64,000 nt of DNA from Leucobacter sp. OLIS6 (GTDB taxonomy: Bacteria; Actinomycetota; Actinomycetes; Actinomycetales; Microbacteriaceae), in assembly GCF_002752355.1 (NCBI RefSeq), contig NZ_MRAV01000014.1, positions 496,001 through 560,000 of the forward strand, read 5' to 3'. This document shows positions 1 to 8,058 of this stretch, one piece after another. The notes under the pieces are model-generated. The model searched no databases. It saw nothing but the letters and a program-made list of their open reading frames with translations, and was not told the DNA's origin. Numbering within the stretch: position 1 is the stretch's first letter; every line of letters begins with the position of its first letter. A program made the position numbers and the translations under genes.

Positions 1-485
1 TTCGGTTTGACGTAGCCGAAGCGCAACCGCTCGTGCCCGTGGATCGCTGCGGCGACGCCGCTGACGACAGCGAGGTCGAGCGCCGGCCCGGCACCGGGGA
101 CCACGGCGGCCGCTCGGCGCACCGCTTCGACGCGATGCCGGAGGCGGGACGGCATCACCTCCTCGAGCTTCGCGAGAACCGCGATCGAGGTCTCCTCGAC
201 GCCGAGACGGCCGCCCGCGGCTGCGCTGAGGCCCACCGCAACGGCGACGGCTTCGTCATCGTTGAGCAGCAGCGGAGGCATCGTCGCGCCGGCGCTCAGC
301 CGATACCCGCCCGCGACTCCCGGGCGCGCATCCACCGGGTACCCGAGGGAGCGCAGCTTGCCGATGTCGGCGCGCACCGTGCGGGTGCTCACCCCGAGGC
401 GTTCGGCGAGGGCGCTGCTCGTCCAGTCGCGACGCTGTTGGAGCAGCACCAGCAACTCGAGCAATCGCGCCGACGTTCCCAACAT
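1..485 (-). CDS. WYL/YafY-type HTH transcriptional regulator (C-terminus cut by window edge)
   Basis: DNA-binding regulator of the DeoR-like/WYL class. It reads leftwards off the window, so only about 161 N-terminal residues are present. It starts MLGTSARLLELLVLLQQRRD, followed by a helix-turn-helix (SSALAERLGVSTRTVRADI, about residues 24-42) and the wing GYPVDARPGVAGGYRLSAG, which is typical of YafY proteins. The WYL ligand-binding domain would begin near the point where the sequence stops. It is divergent from the epoxide hydrolase at 548, with 62 bp between the two starts. That spacer holds a short inverted repeat which could be its operator, so control of the neighbour is a reasonable inference. 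The effector is unknown. Confidence 0.85.
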   Translation of the reverse strand, partial: MLGTSARLLELLVLLQQRRDWTSSALAERLGVSTRTVRADIGKLRSLGYPVDARPGVAGGYRLSAGATMPPLLLNDDEAVAVAVGLSAAAGGRLGVEETSIAVLAKLEEVMPSRLRHRVEAVRRAAAVVPGAGPALDLAVVSGVAAAIHGHERLRFGYVKP

Positions 486-507
486 GCTTCCGAGTATTTC
501 AGGGATC

Positions 508-526
508 GCGGAACGAAACCTTCCGC
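508..526. promoter_or_regulatory. Inverted repeat, candidate operator of the WYL-type regulator
   Basis: GCGGAA and TTCCGC are separated by 7 nt, in the spacer between two divergent genes. The position suits an operator that controls both transcripts. This rests on symmetry and location only. Confidence 0.35.
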
Positions 527-547
527 ATTGCCCGGGAGAGTGGAGGC

Positions 548-1687
548 ATGAACGCACACACCACCATCACCCCGTTCCGCATCGATATCCCGCAGAACGC
601 CCTCGACGATCTCGACGCACGGCTCTCACGCACGCGATGGGCGGCCACCCCGCCCGGACGCGCCGATCGCGCCGACTTTAGCCGCGGCATCCCGCAGCCC
701 TATCTCCGCGAACTCGTCGAGCACTGGCGCGACGGTTTCGACTGGCGGGCCCAGGAGGCCGCGCTCAACGCCTTCCCGCAGCTGCTGACGGAGATCGACG
801 GGCAGACCTTCCACGCCGTGCACGTCACGTCGTCGAACCCGGATGCGACGCCGCTGCTGCTGTGCCACGGCTGGCCCGGATCGTTCGTCGAGTACCGGCA
901 CCTGCTCCCGCTGCTGACCGAGGACTTCCACGTCGTCGTCCCGTCTCCGCCGGGCTTCGGGTTCTCGACCCCGCTGTCGTCGACCGGCTGGGAGGTCGGT
1001 CGCACCGCGGAGGCGTACGGCGAGATCATGACCCGCCTCGGCTACGACCGCTTCGTGGCCCACGGCAGCGACCTCGGCTCGGGGATCGTCTCGCAACTGG
1101 GCACCGCGCATCCCGAGCGCGTGATCGCCACCCACCTCGCGTGCGAGCAACGCCTGCTCGGCCTGGTCGGGGTGATCTTCCCGATGCCCGACGGGCTCAC
1201 GCCCGAAGAGCAGTCCGAACTGCACCCGCTGAGCGCGGAGGCGGCAGCCGAACGCGGATACCTCGAGATGCAGAACCACAAGCCCGACACCATCGGAGCC
1301 GCCCTCGCGGACTCCCCCCTCGGCCAGCTCGCCTGGATCGCAGAGAAGTTCAAGACCCGCGGCGATCGTCACCCCACGCCGAGCGACTCGGTCGACCGCG
1401 ACGACCTGCTCGCGAACGTGAGCCTCACCTGGTTCACCAACAGCGGTGCATCGAGCGCGCAGTTCTACTACGAGGCGGCGCACTCCGACACGCCGCCCGC
1501 GATGGGCGCACCGGTGCCCGCGGGCTGGGCCGTGTTCGACGCGCACCCGCTCGTGCGCCGGGTCATGGATCCGCTTCAGATGATCGGCCACTGGACGGAG
1601 TTCGCCGAGGGCGGCCACTTCCCCGGCCTGGAGGCGCCCGAACTCCTCGCACGGGACATCCGCGATTTCGTGCGCAGCCTCGCCTGA
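548..1687 (+). CDS. Epoxide hydrolase family alpha/beta hydrolase
   Basis: Hydrolyses epoxides to diols, probably in the cytoplasm (there is no signal peptide). It is 379 aa, the usual size for bacterial epoxide hydrolases carrying the N-terminal EHN domain (about residues 8-110; FRIDIPQ and the W-rich segment). The oxyanion-hole motif HGWPGS lies at 107-112. The nucleophile elbow HGSDLGS at 172-178 has an Asp nucleophile (D175), as expected for epoxide hydrolases rather than a Ser esterase. The catalytic His is H357 in GGHFPG. GGAGG sits 4 nt before the ATG. It is divergent from a WYL-type regulator that may control it. The natural substrate cannot be read from the sequence. Confidence 0.88.
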   Translation: MNAHTTITPFRIDIPQNALDDLDARLSRTRWAATPPGRADRADFSRGIPQPYLRELVEHWRDGFDWRAQEAALNAFPQLLTEIDGQTFHAVHVTSSNPDATPLLLCHGWPGSFVEYRHLLPLLTEDFHVVVPSPPGFGFSTPLSSTGWEVGRTAEAYGEIMTRLGYDRFVAHGSDLGSGIVSQLGTAHPERVIATHLACEQRLLGLVGVIFPMPDGLTPEEQSELHPLSAEAAAERGYLEMQNHKPDTIGAALADSPLGQLAWIAEKFKTRGDRHPTPSDSVDRDDLLANVSLTWFTNSGASSAQFYYEAAHSDTPPAMGAPVPAGWAVFDAHPLVRRVMDPLQMIGHWTEFAEGGHFPGLEAPELLARDIRDFVRSLA

Positions 1688-1785
1688 CCCGCTCGCCGAG
1701 GTGCCCCGTGCTCGGGTTTTCGGTCATCGAAACCGCGGCGCGGGGCGCCTCGTTGCGTATCCGGCGCGCGGGATCGAGCGCCGGG

Positions 1786-2484
1786 CTACTCCACCGCGCG
1801 GCAGGTGTGCCGGACGGGTTGGCCGCGAGGATGATCCGTCGCGAGGCAGACGGTGCCGTCGATGATCCGGCCCGCGGCGGTGGCGCGCGCGTCGACCGTG
1901 TCGTCCGTGCCCCGGTTCAGGGCGTACACGCGGATCACGGGGGCGTCGCCCTGTCGCTGCACGGTCAGCGCGGCCTGGGTGACGCCGTGCGGCATCGTGG
2001 CGCGGACGCGACGATCCACCGCGTTCAGCGTCTCGGGTGAGACGCTTCCCAACGCGAAGGCTCCGTCGCCCGCCGGTACGTCGTCGCGGCCCAGGACGCC
2101 GACGAGCCGGAGCGCCCCGCCCCGCCACTCCCACGACGCTCCGAACGGATGGCTCGCGGTCGGTCCGGTGGTGACGGAGGTGGTGCGTTCGGGCACCTTC
2201 GTGTCGGACGCCGCGGCCTCGACGTGCTCGATCGCGACGGCGAACACGTCGCTGCTCCCGGTCTCGGAGACGACCGCGCGGACCATCGCCGAGTAGTCCT
2301 CCGCGCTGATCGCGTCGCCGTACTCGATCGCGTAGCTGCCCTTCACCTCGTTCGAGATCCGGACGAGCCCGATCACGCCCGCGACGAGCACGATGAGCAC
2401 GAGAACGCCGATGATCACCCCGCGGAGATGCCGGCGGACCCACGACGGGCGAGCGGCAACTTTCTCCTGGCCGTCTACGCTCAT
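1786..2484 (-). CDS. Hypothetical membrane-anchored protein
   Basis: 232 aa if started at MSVDGQEK; an upstream ATG at 2571 would run into the tRNA terminator hairpin, so the shorter form is preferred. A basic cytoplasmic stretch (RPSWVRRHLRG) is followed by one strong transmembrane helix (IIGVLVLIVLVAGVIGLV, about residues 21-38). A roughly 190-residue exported domain follows with no family I recognise. It contains two Cys near the end (TVCLATD, RHTCRAVE) that could form a disulfide. It lies just downstream of the tRNA cluster terminator and probably has its own promoter. The function is unknown. Confidence 0.65.
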   Translation of the reverse strand: MSVDGQEKVAARPSWVRRHLRGVIIGVLVLIVLVAGVIGLVRISNEVKGSYAIEYGDAISAEDYSAMVRAVVSETGSSDVFAVAIEHVEAAASDTKVPERTTSVTTGPTASHPFGASWEWRGGALRLVGVLGRDDVPAGDGAFALGSVSPETLNAVDRRVRATMPHGVTQAALTVQRQGDAPVIRVYALNRGTDDTVDARATAAGRIIDGTVCLATDHPRGQPVRHTCRAVE

Positions 2485-2572
2485 GGCATCAGTATGGTGC
2501 AGCCCGGCGATGCCGCGGCAGGAGACGACCACAGCTCTCATCACCGCACGCCCGGGGAGACGGGGAAACACG

Positions 2573-2600
2573 AAAACCCCCGGCTCTTACCGGGGGTTTT
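2573..2600 (-). terminator. Rho-independent terminator of the tRNA cluster
   Basis: Eleven-base perfect arms (aaaacccccgg / ccgggggtttt) around a 6-nt loop. On the minus strand the hairpin ends in a T run a few bases after tRNA-Val, closing the Gly-Cys-Val transcript. Confidence 0.85.
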
Positions 2601-2605
2601 CTTTG

Positions 2606-2677
2606 TGCGCGATACTGGGATCGAACCAGTGACCTCTTCCGTGTCAGGGAAGCGCGCTACCGCTGCGCCAATCGCGC
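2606..2677 (-). tRNA. tRNA-Val (GAC)
   Basis: 72-nt cloverleaf read on the minus strand: acceptor GCGCGAU/AUCGCGC, D stem GCGC/GCGC, anticodon stem CUUCC/GGAAG with loop CUGACAC (anticodon GAC), and T stem ACUGG/CCAGU with UUCGAUC loop. CCA is not encoded. It is the last gene of a three-tRNA transcript. Confidence 0.95.
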
Positions 2678-2708
2678 CTAAACTTCAGGCTATTCAGTTA
2701 TGCCAGCG

Positions 2709-2779
2709 AGGTGGCGACGGGATTCGAACCCGTGTATACGGCTTTGCAGGCCGCTGCCTCGCCTCTCGGCCACGCCACC
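2709..2779 (-). tRNA. tRNA-Cys (GCA)
   Basis: 71-nt cloverleaf on the minus strand: acceptor GGUGGCG/CGCCACC, anticodon stem GCGGC/GCCGU with loop CUGCAAA (anticodon GCA), and T loop UUCGAAU. The discriminator is U, as usual for tRNA-Cys. CCA is not encoded. It is the middle gene of the cluster. Confidence 0.95.
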
Positions 2780-2784
2780 GTGGT

Positions 2785-2822
2785 TGTGGTTGACACCACA
2801 AGCGGCCGAGTTGCACTCGGCC
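2785..2822 (-). other. Two hairpins in the tRNA-Gly/tRNA-Cys spacer
   Basis: The spacer holds GGCCGAGT/ACTCGGCC (2804-2811 with 2815-2822, 3-nt loop) and TGTGGT/ACCACA (2785-2790 with 2795-2800). Neither is followed by a T run, so they look like processing or spacer structures rather than terminators. Confidence 0.5.
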
Positions 2823-2824
2823 AC

Positions 2825-2900
2825 TGGAGCGGATGACGAGACTCGAACTCGCGACCCTCACCTTGGCAAGGTGATGCGCTACCAACTGCGCTACATCCGC
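2825..2900 (-). tRNA. tRNA-Gly (GCC), CCA encoded
   Basis: 73-nt body plus genomically encoded CCA (2825-2827). Read on the minus strand: acceptor GCGGAUG/CAUCCGC, D stem GCGC/GCGC, anticodon loop UUGCCAA (anticodon GCC), T loop UUCGAGU and discriminator U. It is the first gene of the Gly-Cys-Val transcript. Confidence 0.95.
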
Positions 2901-3078
2901 ACATCGCTTGCTCTGCGTTTCCGCTTCGCCCTTGCGACTCGAATAACTATAGGGAAGTTGCTGGGGCACCGCAAATCAGTCCGGTACAGCCGGGCGTGGC
3001 GCACCTCAGAACGTTGATTTTCCGCGGTTTTCGGCGCGGCGAGCCGTTTCCGCAGCCCGCTCCCGGATACTGGTTCGC

Positions 3079-4095
3079 ATGGCTCGGAGTGCGCGCAAGA
3101 CGGTCGCTCGGGTCGCGTGGGCGTGCATCGCGATCCTGGTGGTCGTCGTCGGCGCGCTCGCGATCGCGAACCAGCAGCTCATCTCCGACGAGATCGAGGC
3201 GCGCAACTTCACGCCGAGCGAGCAGGTCTCCTCGCTCATCGGCCGGCTCGACCTCACTCCCGCGGGCGAGCGCGTGTTCCTGGCGTCGCAACCGACCCTC
3301 GACGCGAGCCAGCACTTCAGCACCCAGTGCTCCGACGTCTCGCACGGCGAGCAGGGGCACGTACTGGGCTGCTACTCGAAGGGCACGATCCACCTCTTCG
3401 GCGTCACCGACAAACGTCTCGACGGCATCGTCGAGGTCACTGCCGCGCACGAGCTGCTGCACGCGGTCTACGCGCGCATGGGCGGGGACGAGCAGGCCCA
3501 GATGTCCAAGAAGCTGCGCGCCTTCTACGACGAACGGATCAAGACCGATCCGGGGTTGAAGGAGCGCATGTCGGTGTACGACGCGCTCTCCCCCAGCGCG
3601 TTCGCGAACGAGCTGCACTCGGTGCTCGGCACCGAGGTCCACACGCTGCCGAAGTGGCTCGAGGATCACTACGCGAAGTGGCTCGGGAAGCGCAGCGCGA
3701 TCGTCGACGACTTCGACCGGTACCACGGCGTCTTCACGCAGCTGCAGGATCGCGCGAAGACGCTCGAGAAACAGATGACGACGCTGCGGACGAGCGTCGA
3801 GCAGCGGCGCGAGGCCTACAACGCGGCCGTCGCGCAGTTCAACACGGACGCGCAGAGCTTCACCAAGCGCAACAACGCGTACGAGTTCGCCGAGGATCCC
3901 GATGAGTTCAACCGGATCCGCGACGGCCTCACCGCACGCCAGCAGCAGCTCACGAAGGACCGTGAGCAGCTCGAGAGCGACATCGCGAACTACGAGACGA
4001 TGCGCACCGAGCTGCAGCAGCTCACCAAGACGAGCGACGAGCTCGATCAGAAGCTCAACAGCGACCTCGCGCCGCCGGCGACGCGCCCCAACTAA
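3079..4095 (+). CDS. Membrane-anchored HExxH protein with C-terminal coiled coil (putative metalloprotease)
   Basis: 338 aa. One N-terminal transmembrane helix (about residues 11-30) acts as an uncleaved anchor, and the rest is predicted to be extracytoplasmic. AAHELLHAVYAR at 122-133 carries HELLH (H124, E125, H128), the zinc signature of gluzincin-type metallopeptidases. It is preceded by two Cys (C84, C98) that may pair. Residues of about 210-330 are heptad-rich coiled coil (RAKTLEKQMTTLRTSVEQRR and RQQQLTKDREQLESDIANYE). I do not recognise the family, so protease activity is inferred from the motif and its topology. A -10-like GATACT at 3065-3070, about 9 nt before the ATG, suggests a leaderless or short-leader mRNA. 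It stands alone between two tRNA loci. Confidence 0.75.
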   Translation: MARSARKTVARVAWACIAILVVVVGALAIANQQLISDEIEARNFTPSEQVSSLIGRLDLTPAGERVFLASQPTLDASQHFSTQCSDVSHGEQGHVLGCYSKGTIHLFGVTDKRLDGIVEVTAAHELLHAVYARMGGDEQAQMSKKLRAFYDERIKTDPGLKERMSVYDALSPSAFANELHSVLGTEVHTLPKWLEDHYAKWLGKRSAIVDDFDRYHGVFTQLQDRAKTLEKQMTTLRTSVEQRREAYNAAVAQFNTDAQSFTKRNNAYEFAEDPDEFNRIRDGLTARQQQLTKDREQLESDIANYETMRTELQQLTKTSDELDQKLNSDLAPPATRPN

Positions 4096-4201
4096 GGCAC
4101 GCGACGCGGCGGAATCGCCCGGGCGGCGACCCGATGTGCATGCCCATTCCGAAAGTGTGTATTATCGATCAGGTTGGCCCGCGGGAGATCGCGAGCGAAA
4201 C

Positions 4202-4277
4202 GGGCGATTGGCGCAGTTGGTAGCGCGCTTCCTTCACACGGAAGAGGTCATCAGTTCGAGTCTGGTATCGCCCACCA
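4202..4277 (+). tRNA. tRNA-Val (CAC), CCA encoded
   Basis: Body 4202-4274 plus encoded CCA. Acceptor GGGCGAU/AUCGCCC, D stem GCGC/GCGC, anticodon stem CUUCC/GGAAG with loop UUCACAC (anticodon CAC), and T loop UUCGAGU. It is a second valine isoacceptor, on the opposite strand from the GAC tRNA 1.5 kb away, with a nearly identical D stem and anticodon stem. Confidence 0.95.
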
Positions 4278-4280
4278 CGA

Positions 4281-4305
4281 GAACCCCCGGCCGAGCCGGG
4301 GGTTC
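4281..4305 (+). terminator. Rho-independent terminator of tRNA-Val (CAC)
   Basis: Perfect 11-bp arms gaacccccggc / gccgggggttc with a 3-nt loop, followed by tttgg. The arms resemble those of the terminator at 2573-2600. Confidence 0.85.
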
Positions 4306-4615
4306 TTTGGGTTTCAGGGATCTGGATCGGCCGGGCCATCGGCAGCAGGAGCTGCGCCAGGCCCGGACCGAGTTCCCGCAGGCGCCGCCCGGGGTCATGT
4401 CCCGGCAAGCGTCCCTCGAATCAGCGCTGTCGGCGGGGGCGCAGCGCGTGCCCGCCGATCCGTGCGAACCTCAGCCGTGCCGCTCATCGATCCCAGCCTC
4501 TTCCCAGATCGACGGGACCAAATGAGAGCATGAACGCGTTGTCCCTCCTGACGCCGCCTTTCGGCGACGTCGGCACGACACGAACGCACTACCCGACGAC
4601 CGAGGAGCACGCACC
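4306..4615. other. Intergenic region without a recognisable gene
   Basis: 310 bp between the tRNA-Val terminator and msrA. Short open frames exist on both strands but none has a ribosome binding site or a protein-like composition. A small GC-rich hairpin lies near 4551-4573 in the leader of msrA. I see no riboswitch or repeat. Confidence 0.6.
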
Positions 4616-5164
4616 ATGACCAGCGGGATCACCGACACCGGATCCATCACCCGCACCCCCGGCACCGAGACGGCCGTGCTGGCCGGCGGTTGCTTCTGGG
4701 GGCTCGACGACCTCATCCGCGCGCAGCCCGGCGTGCTGAGCACGCGCGCCGGCTACACCGGCGGGCAGAACGATCACGCCACCTACCGCGACCACCCCGG
4801 CCACGCGGAGGCCGTCGAGATCGTCTTCGACCCGTCACGGACGAGTTACCGCGACATCCTGGCGTTCTTCTTCCAGATCCACGATCCCTCGACGCTGAAC
4901 CGCCAGGGCAACGACATCGGCACCAGCTACCGCTCGGCGATCTTCCCGCTCACCCCCGAGCAGGAGGCGACCGCGAGGGAGACCATCGCCGACGTCGACG
5001 CCTCCGGACTATGGCCCGGGCCGGCGGTCACGACGATCGAGCCCGCCGCTCCGTTCTGGGAGGCCGAGCCGGAGCATCAGGACTACCTGCAGCGCTACCC
5101 GAACGGATACACCTGCCACTTCCCCCGCGCCGACTGGGTGCTCCCCCGGCGCTCCGAGGCGTAG
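4616..5164 (+). CDS. msrA: Peptide-methionine (S)-S-oxide reductase MsrA
   Basis: Repairs oxidised proteins in the cytoplasm by reducing the S-epimer of methionine sulfoxide with thioredoxin as electron donor. It is 182 aa. The active-site motif GGCFWG lies at 24-29 with catalytic C26. The family hallmarks GYTGG (46-50) and the [12 protein letters not shown] block follow, and the YPNGYTCHF segment near the C-terminus is also conserved. GAGGAG lies about 10 nt upstream of the ATG. It is apparently monocistronic, with the next gene 38 nt downstream. Confidence 0.96.
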   Translation: MTSGITDTGSITRTPGTETAVLAGGCFWGLDDLIRAQPGVLSTRAGYTGGQNDHATYRDHPGHAEAVEIVFDPSRTSYRDILAFFFQIHDPSTLNRQGNDIGTSYRSAIFPLTPEQEATARETIADVDASGLWPGPAVTTIEPAAPFWEAEPEHQDYLQRYPNGYTCHFPRADWVLPRRSEA

Positions 5165-5202
5165 GCACGGGATCGAGCGGGGTCCGGCCCTAGGCTGGCG
5201 CC

Positions 5203-6099
5203 ATGACCGAGATCCGCTTCGGTGCGCACGCGCCGGCCCTCCGCACCCTGCTGCACCTCAGCGACACGCACCTGCTCGACGGCGCTGCGCTCGGCGGCCG
5301 CTACGACACCGTCGGCAACCTCGAACGCACCGTCGAGCGGGTCCGTGCGATGGAGCCGCGCCCAGACGCCATCGTGGTGACGGGCGACCTCACGGACCTC
5401 GGGGAGCCCGCCGCGTACCGCGAGCTGCGCGGCATGCTCGAGCCGCTGGCCGAGGAGATCGGCGCCGCACTGATCTGGGTGGCGGGGAACCATGACGAGC
5501 GCCCGGCGATGCGCGAGCACCTGCTCGACGAGCCGGGCAGCCAGGCGCCCATCACGGCGGTGCACGACCTGGGCGGCTTGCGCGTCATCGCATTGGACTC
5601 CACCGTTCCGGGCTGGCACCACGGCGAACTCGAGCCCGAGCAGCTCGCCTGGCTGCGGGCCGAACTGGCCGAACCCGCGCCGCTGGGCACGATCCTCGCG
5701 CTGCACCATCCGCCGCTGCCGAGCCACATCCCGTTCTTCGACATCCTGGAGCTGCGCGATCAGCCGGCGTTCGCCGAGGCCATCACGGGCAGCGACGTGC
5801 GCGCGATCCTCGCCGGGCACCTGCACTACTCCACGAGCGGGACCTTCGCGGGGATCCCGGTCAGCGTCGCGTCTGCGACCTGCTACGCCATGGACCTGGC
5901 CCTGCCGGTCGAGCGGGTGAACGGGATGGATGCGGGCCAGTCCTTCCACCTGGTGCACGTGTGGGAGGACACGGTCACGCACGCGGTGGTGCCGGTGGTC
6001 TCGGCCGAGCCGGCAGCGGCGTTCACGCCGCAGTGGTACGCCGAGATGACCCGGCTCAGCCCGGAGGAGCGCCTGGAGCGGTTCAGCCGGAAGCGCTAG
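5203..6099 (+). CDS. Calcineurin-like metallophosphoesterase (CpdA/3',5'-cyclic nucleotide phosphodiesterase type)
   Basis: 298-aa cytoplasmic dinuclear-metal phosphoesterase. All family motifs are present in order: DTH (21-23), GDLTD (61-65), GNHDE (95-99), HHPP (168-171) and AGHLH (204-208). This order and length match class III cyclic-nucleotide phosphodiesterases of the CpdA/Rv0805 group. The substrate (cAMP or another phosphodiester) is inferred from family membership only. It converges with the DUF1990 gene, whose stop codon overlaps its own by a few bases (6096-6099). Confidence 0.87.
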   Translation: MTEIRFGAHAPALRTLLHLSDTHLLDGAALGGRYDTVGNLERTVERVRAMEPRPDAIVVTGDLTDLGEPAAYRELRGMLEPLAEEIGAALIWVAGNHDERPAMREHLLDEPGSQAPITAVHDLGGLRVIALDSTVPGWHHGELEPEQLAWLRAELAEPAPLGTILALHHPPLPSHIPFFDILELRDQPAFAEAITGSDVRAILAGHLHYSTSGTFAGIPVSVASATCYAMDLALPVERVNGMDAGQSFHLVHVWEDTVTHAVVPVVSAEPAAAFTPQWYAEMTRLSPEERLERFSRKR

Positions 6100-6584
6100 T
6101 CGAACGCAGCGAGATACCGACGGGTCATGCGCGCCTGCACGAGGCGACCGAGCGGTCCGCCGAGGCGCGTGAACCAGCGGGCCGGTGCAGAGAAGGCGAC
6201 GATCCGGAACAGGACGTCGCCCGAGGGATCGAGGCGGAGCTCGAACCGCTCCTCACCGCGTTCGGGATGCCCCGGCAGAGTCCCGTAGGCGAACCCGCAG
6301 CGATCGACGCCGCGCTCGACCCAGACGACGCGACAGGGCGCGATGAAGTTCAGAGGCCCGATCCGCAGACGCATGCGCACCTCGGTGCCCACGCGGAACG
6401 GCGCATCGGATGCGCTCACCTCGGCGCCGGCCCGCCGCTGCACGGCGCCCGACAGGAGCTCGTCGCAGCAGCGCTTGAAGTACTCGCGGCCGCGCCCGAT
6501 GACGCGCTCGGCACGCACGTGGTGGTACCCCGCCGGCAGCTCGCCACCGGTGGCACCCACCTCGAGGTACGTGAGATCGGTCAT
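6096..6584 (-). CDS. DUF1990 family protein
   Basis: 162-aa protein of the DUF1990 family (also found in plant and actinobacterial proteins). It starts MTDLTYLEVGATGGELPAGY. The conserved pattern VIGRGREYFKRCCDEL, then RMRLRIGPLNFIAPCRVVWV and FAYGTLPGHPERGEERF, identifies the family. The biochemical role is not established. Its ATG overlaps the stop of the upstream GNAT gene in an ATGA, so the two are translationally coupled. At its 3' end it overlaps the converging phosphodiesterase by 4 nt. Confidence 0.85.
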   Translation of the reverse strand: MTDLTYLEVGATGGELPAGYHHVRAERVIGRGREYFKRCCDELLSGAVQRRAGAEVSASDAPFRVGTEVRMRLRIGPLNFIAPCRVVWVERGVDRCGFAYGTLPGHPERGEERFELRLDPSGDVLFRIVAFSAPARWFTRLGGPLGRLVQARMTRRYLAAFD

Positions 6585-7123
6585 CCGTTCGATTCGCGCT
6601 GCGCGGCCCACTCCGCGCGCAACAACCCCATGCGCACGATGTCCTCGTAGCGGCCGCGCACCCACGCGTGCTCGCGCTGGCGCCCCTCGATCACGAAGCC
6701 GAGCTTCTCGTAGACGCGGATCGCCGCGGCGTTCGACGAGATCACCTCGAGGTGGATGCGGCGCAGGTTGCCGCGGAGGAACGCGAACTCGAGCATCTGC
6801 GTCATGGCCTCGGTGCCGAAACCCCGACCGCGGGCGTGCTGCGCCAGCGCGATCCCGACCTCGCCGTGCCGGGCGACCTCGTCGATGTCGAACACGCCCA
6901 CGGTGCCGACCGCGTCGCCGTCCACGTCGATCACGAAGCTCATGCTGCCGTCCGGGTTCGCCTCGCGCTCCTGGATCCGGGCCTGCCAGGCGTCGCGGCG
7001 CGGCGTAGCGGGCCGCCCCGGGTTGCGTTCCTCCCAGGTGTCGAGATCCGAGGCGATCCCGTACAGCGCGTCCCAATCGGCATCGGTACGGGAACGGAGC
7101 GAAACAACCGGCGGCGTCGACAT
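6581..7123 (-). CDS. GNAT family N-acetyltransferase
   Basis: 180 aa from MSTPPVVSLRSRT; an ATG 30 nt upstream is possible but adds a non-conserved tail. It transfers an acetyl group from acetyl-CoA to an unknown amine. The sequence shows motif A (EVGIALAQHARGRGFGTEAM, with the pyrophosphate-binding RGRGFG) and motif B (AIRVYEKLGFVIEGRQREHA). It resembles RimJ/RimL-like small-molecule or ribosomal-protein acetyltransferases. It forms a two-gene operon with the DUF1990 gene through the ATGA overlap. Confidence 0.87.
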   Translation of the reverse strand: MSTPPVVSLRSRTDADWDALYGIASDLDTWEERNPGRPATPRRDAWQARIQEREANPDGSMSFVIDVDGDAVGTVGVFDIDEVARHGEVGIALAQHARGRGFGTEAMTQMLEFAFLRGNLRRIHLEVISSNAAAIRVYEKLGFVIEGRQREHAWVRGRYEDIVRMGLLRAEWAAQRESNG

Positions 7124-7165
7124 GGGACACACCCTACTCCGGGGTACAGACATCGCCTCGAATCG

Positions 7166-7861
7166 CTACTGCCCCGGCGGCGTCGGGCTCGGAGTCATCT
7201 CCGCGGTCTTCTCCATCCGGAGCACGACGGTGCTCCCGAGCTTCGCCCGCTTCCCCGCACCGGGAGAACTGCCGATGACGGTCCAGTTGACCGGGGCCAG
7301 CACCGTCCCGCTCTTCCCGTCGAACCGGACCGTCAGACCGAGGTCCTCCAACCGCCACTGCGCGGTCTTGCCGTCGAGCCCTGAGAGGTCCGGCAGCTCG
7401 ACCCCGTTCTTCCGCGCGTCCTCCTCGCGTGCCGCACGTTCCGCTTCCTGCCGCTCCTTGAGCCGCGCCTCGTACTGCGCCTTCTCCTCCGCGCCGGTCC
7501 TCGGACTCGGGGTCGAAGTCGCGCTCGGAGCCGGGCTCGCGGTCGCGCTCGGGGGTGCGGCCGTCCTGCTCGCGCCGGTGCCGGTGGGCAGGGCGATCAC
7601 GAACGCCGCGATGAACATGATGGTCATCACGACCGCGGGGATTGCCGCGACCGCGCCGAACGCCAGCCCGCCGATGCCGGCACCCCGCGCACGACCGCCG
7701 CGGACCGACAGGATCCCGAGCACGATCGAACCGGCGCCGAGCCCGAGGCCGAGGAACGGGACCCAGCAGAACACGAAAGCGGCGATGCCCACCAGGAGCG
7801 CGGCGATCCCCGAGATCGGAGCACGGCGGGTCGGCGTCGGATCGGGCTGAGCGGCGGTCAC
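7166..7861 (-). CDS. PASTA-domain membrane protein with DUF4190-like N-terminus
   Basis: 231 aa from a GTG start (VTAAQPDPTPT) chosen because GAGGAGG lies 4-5 nt upstream. Two transmembrane helices (about residues 18-45 and 62-92) flank a Gly-rich loop in the manner of DUF4190-type proteins. A Ser/Pro/Thr-rich exported linker and a short charged coiled-coil stretch (EEKAQYEARLKERQEAERAA) follow. The protein ends in one PASTA-like domain (VELPDLSGLDGKTAQWRLED onward, about residues 152-215). PASTA domains usually bind peptidoglycan or muropeptides, so a cell-wall sensing or localisation role is inferred. It has no kinase domain. Confidence 0.75.
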   Translation of the reverse strand: MTAAQPDPTPTRRAPISGIAALLVGIAAFVFCWVPFLGLGLGAGSIVLGILSVRGGRARGAGIGGLAFGAVAAIPAVVMTIMFIAAFVIALPTGTGASRTAAPPSATASPAPSATSTPSPRTGAEEKAQYEARLKERQEAERAAREEDARKNGVELPDLSGLDGKTAQWRLEDLGLTVRFDGKSGTVLAPVNWTVIGSSPGAGKRAKLGSTVVLRMEKTAEMTPSPTPPGQ

Positions 7862-8058
7862 GTTCCTCCTCTGGTCGAGCGCCCGCAGAGTTCGGCGGGC
7901 GGGCGCCGACGGATGTCGGCCGCGCACGACTCACAGCGTACACAGGGGCCGGCCCCGGCCGGCACGCGCTCGCGCCGCCCGAACCCGAGGCGTAGCCTGG
8001 GCGGGTCGGCGGGATCTCTCCGTCGGCGGACGATCCCGCATCGCACGAAGGAGTCCCG

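Noticed and set aside
2606-2900. tRNA cluster as a prophage or island attachment site
   Set aside because: No integrase and no duplicated tRNA 3' end was found nearby.
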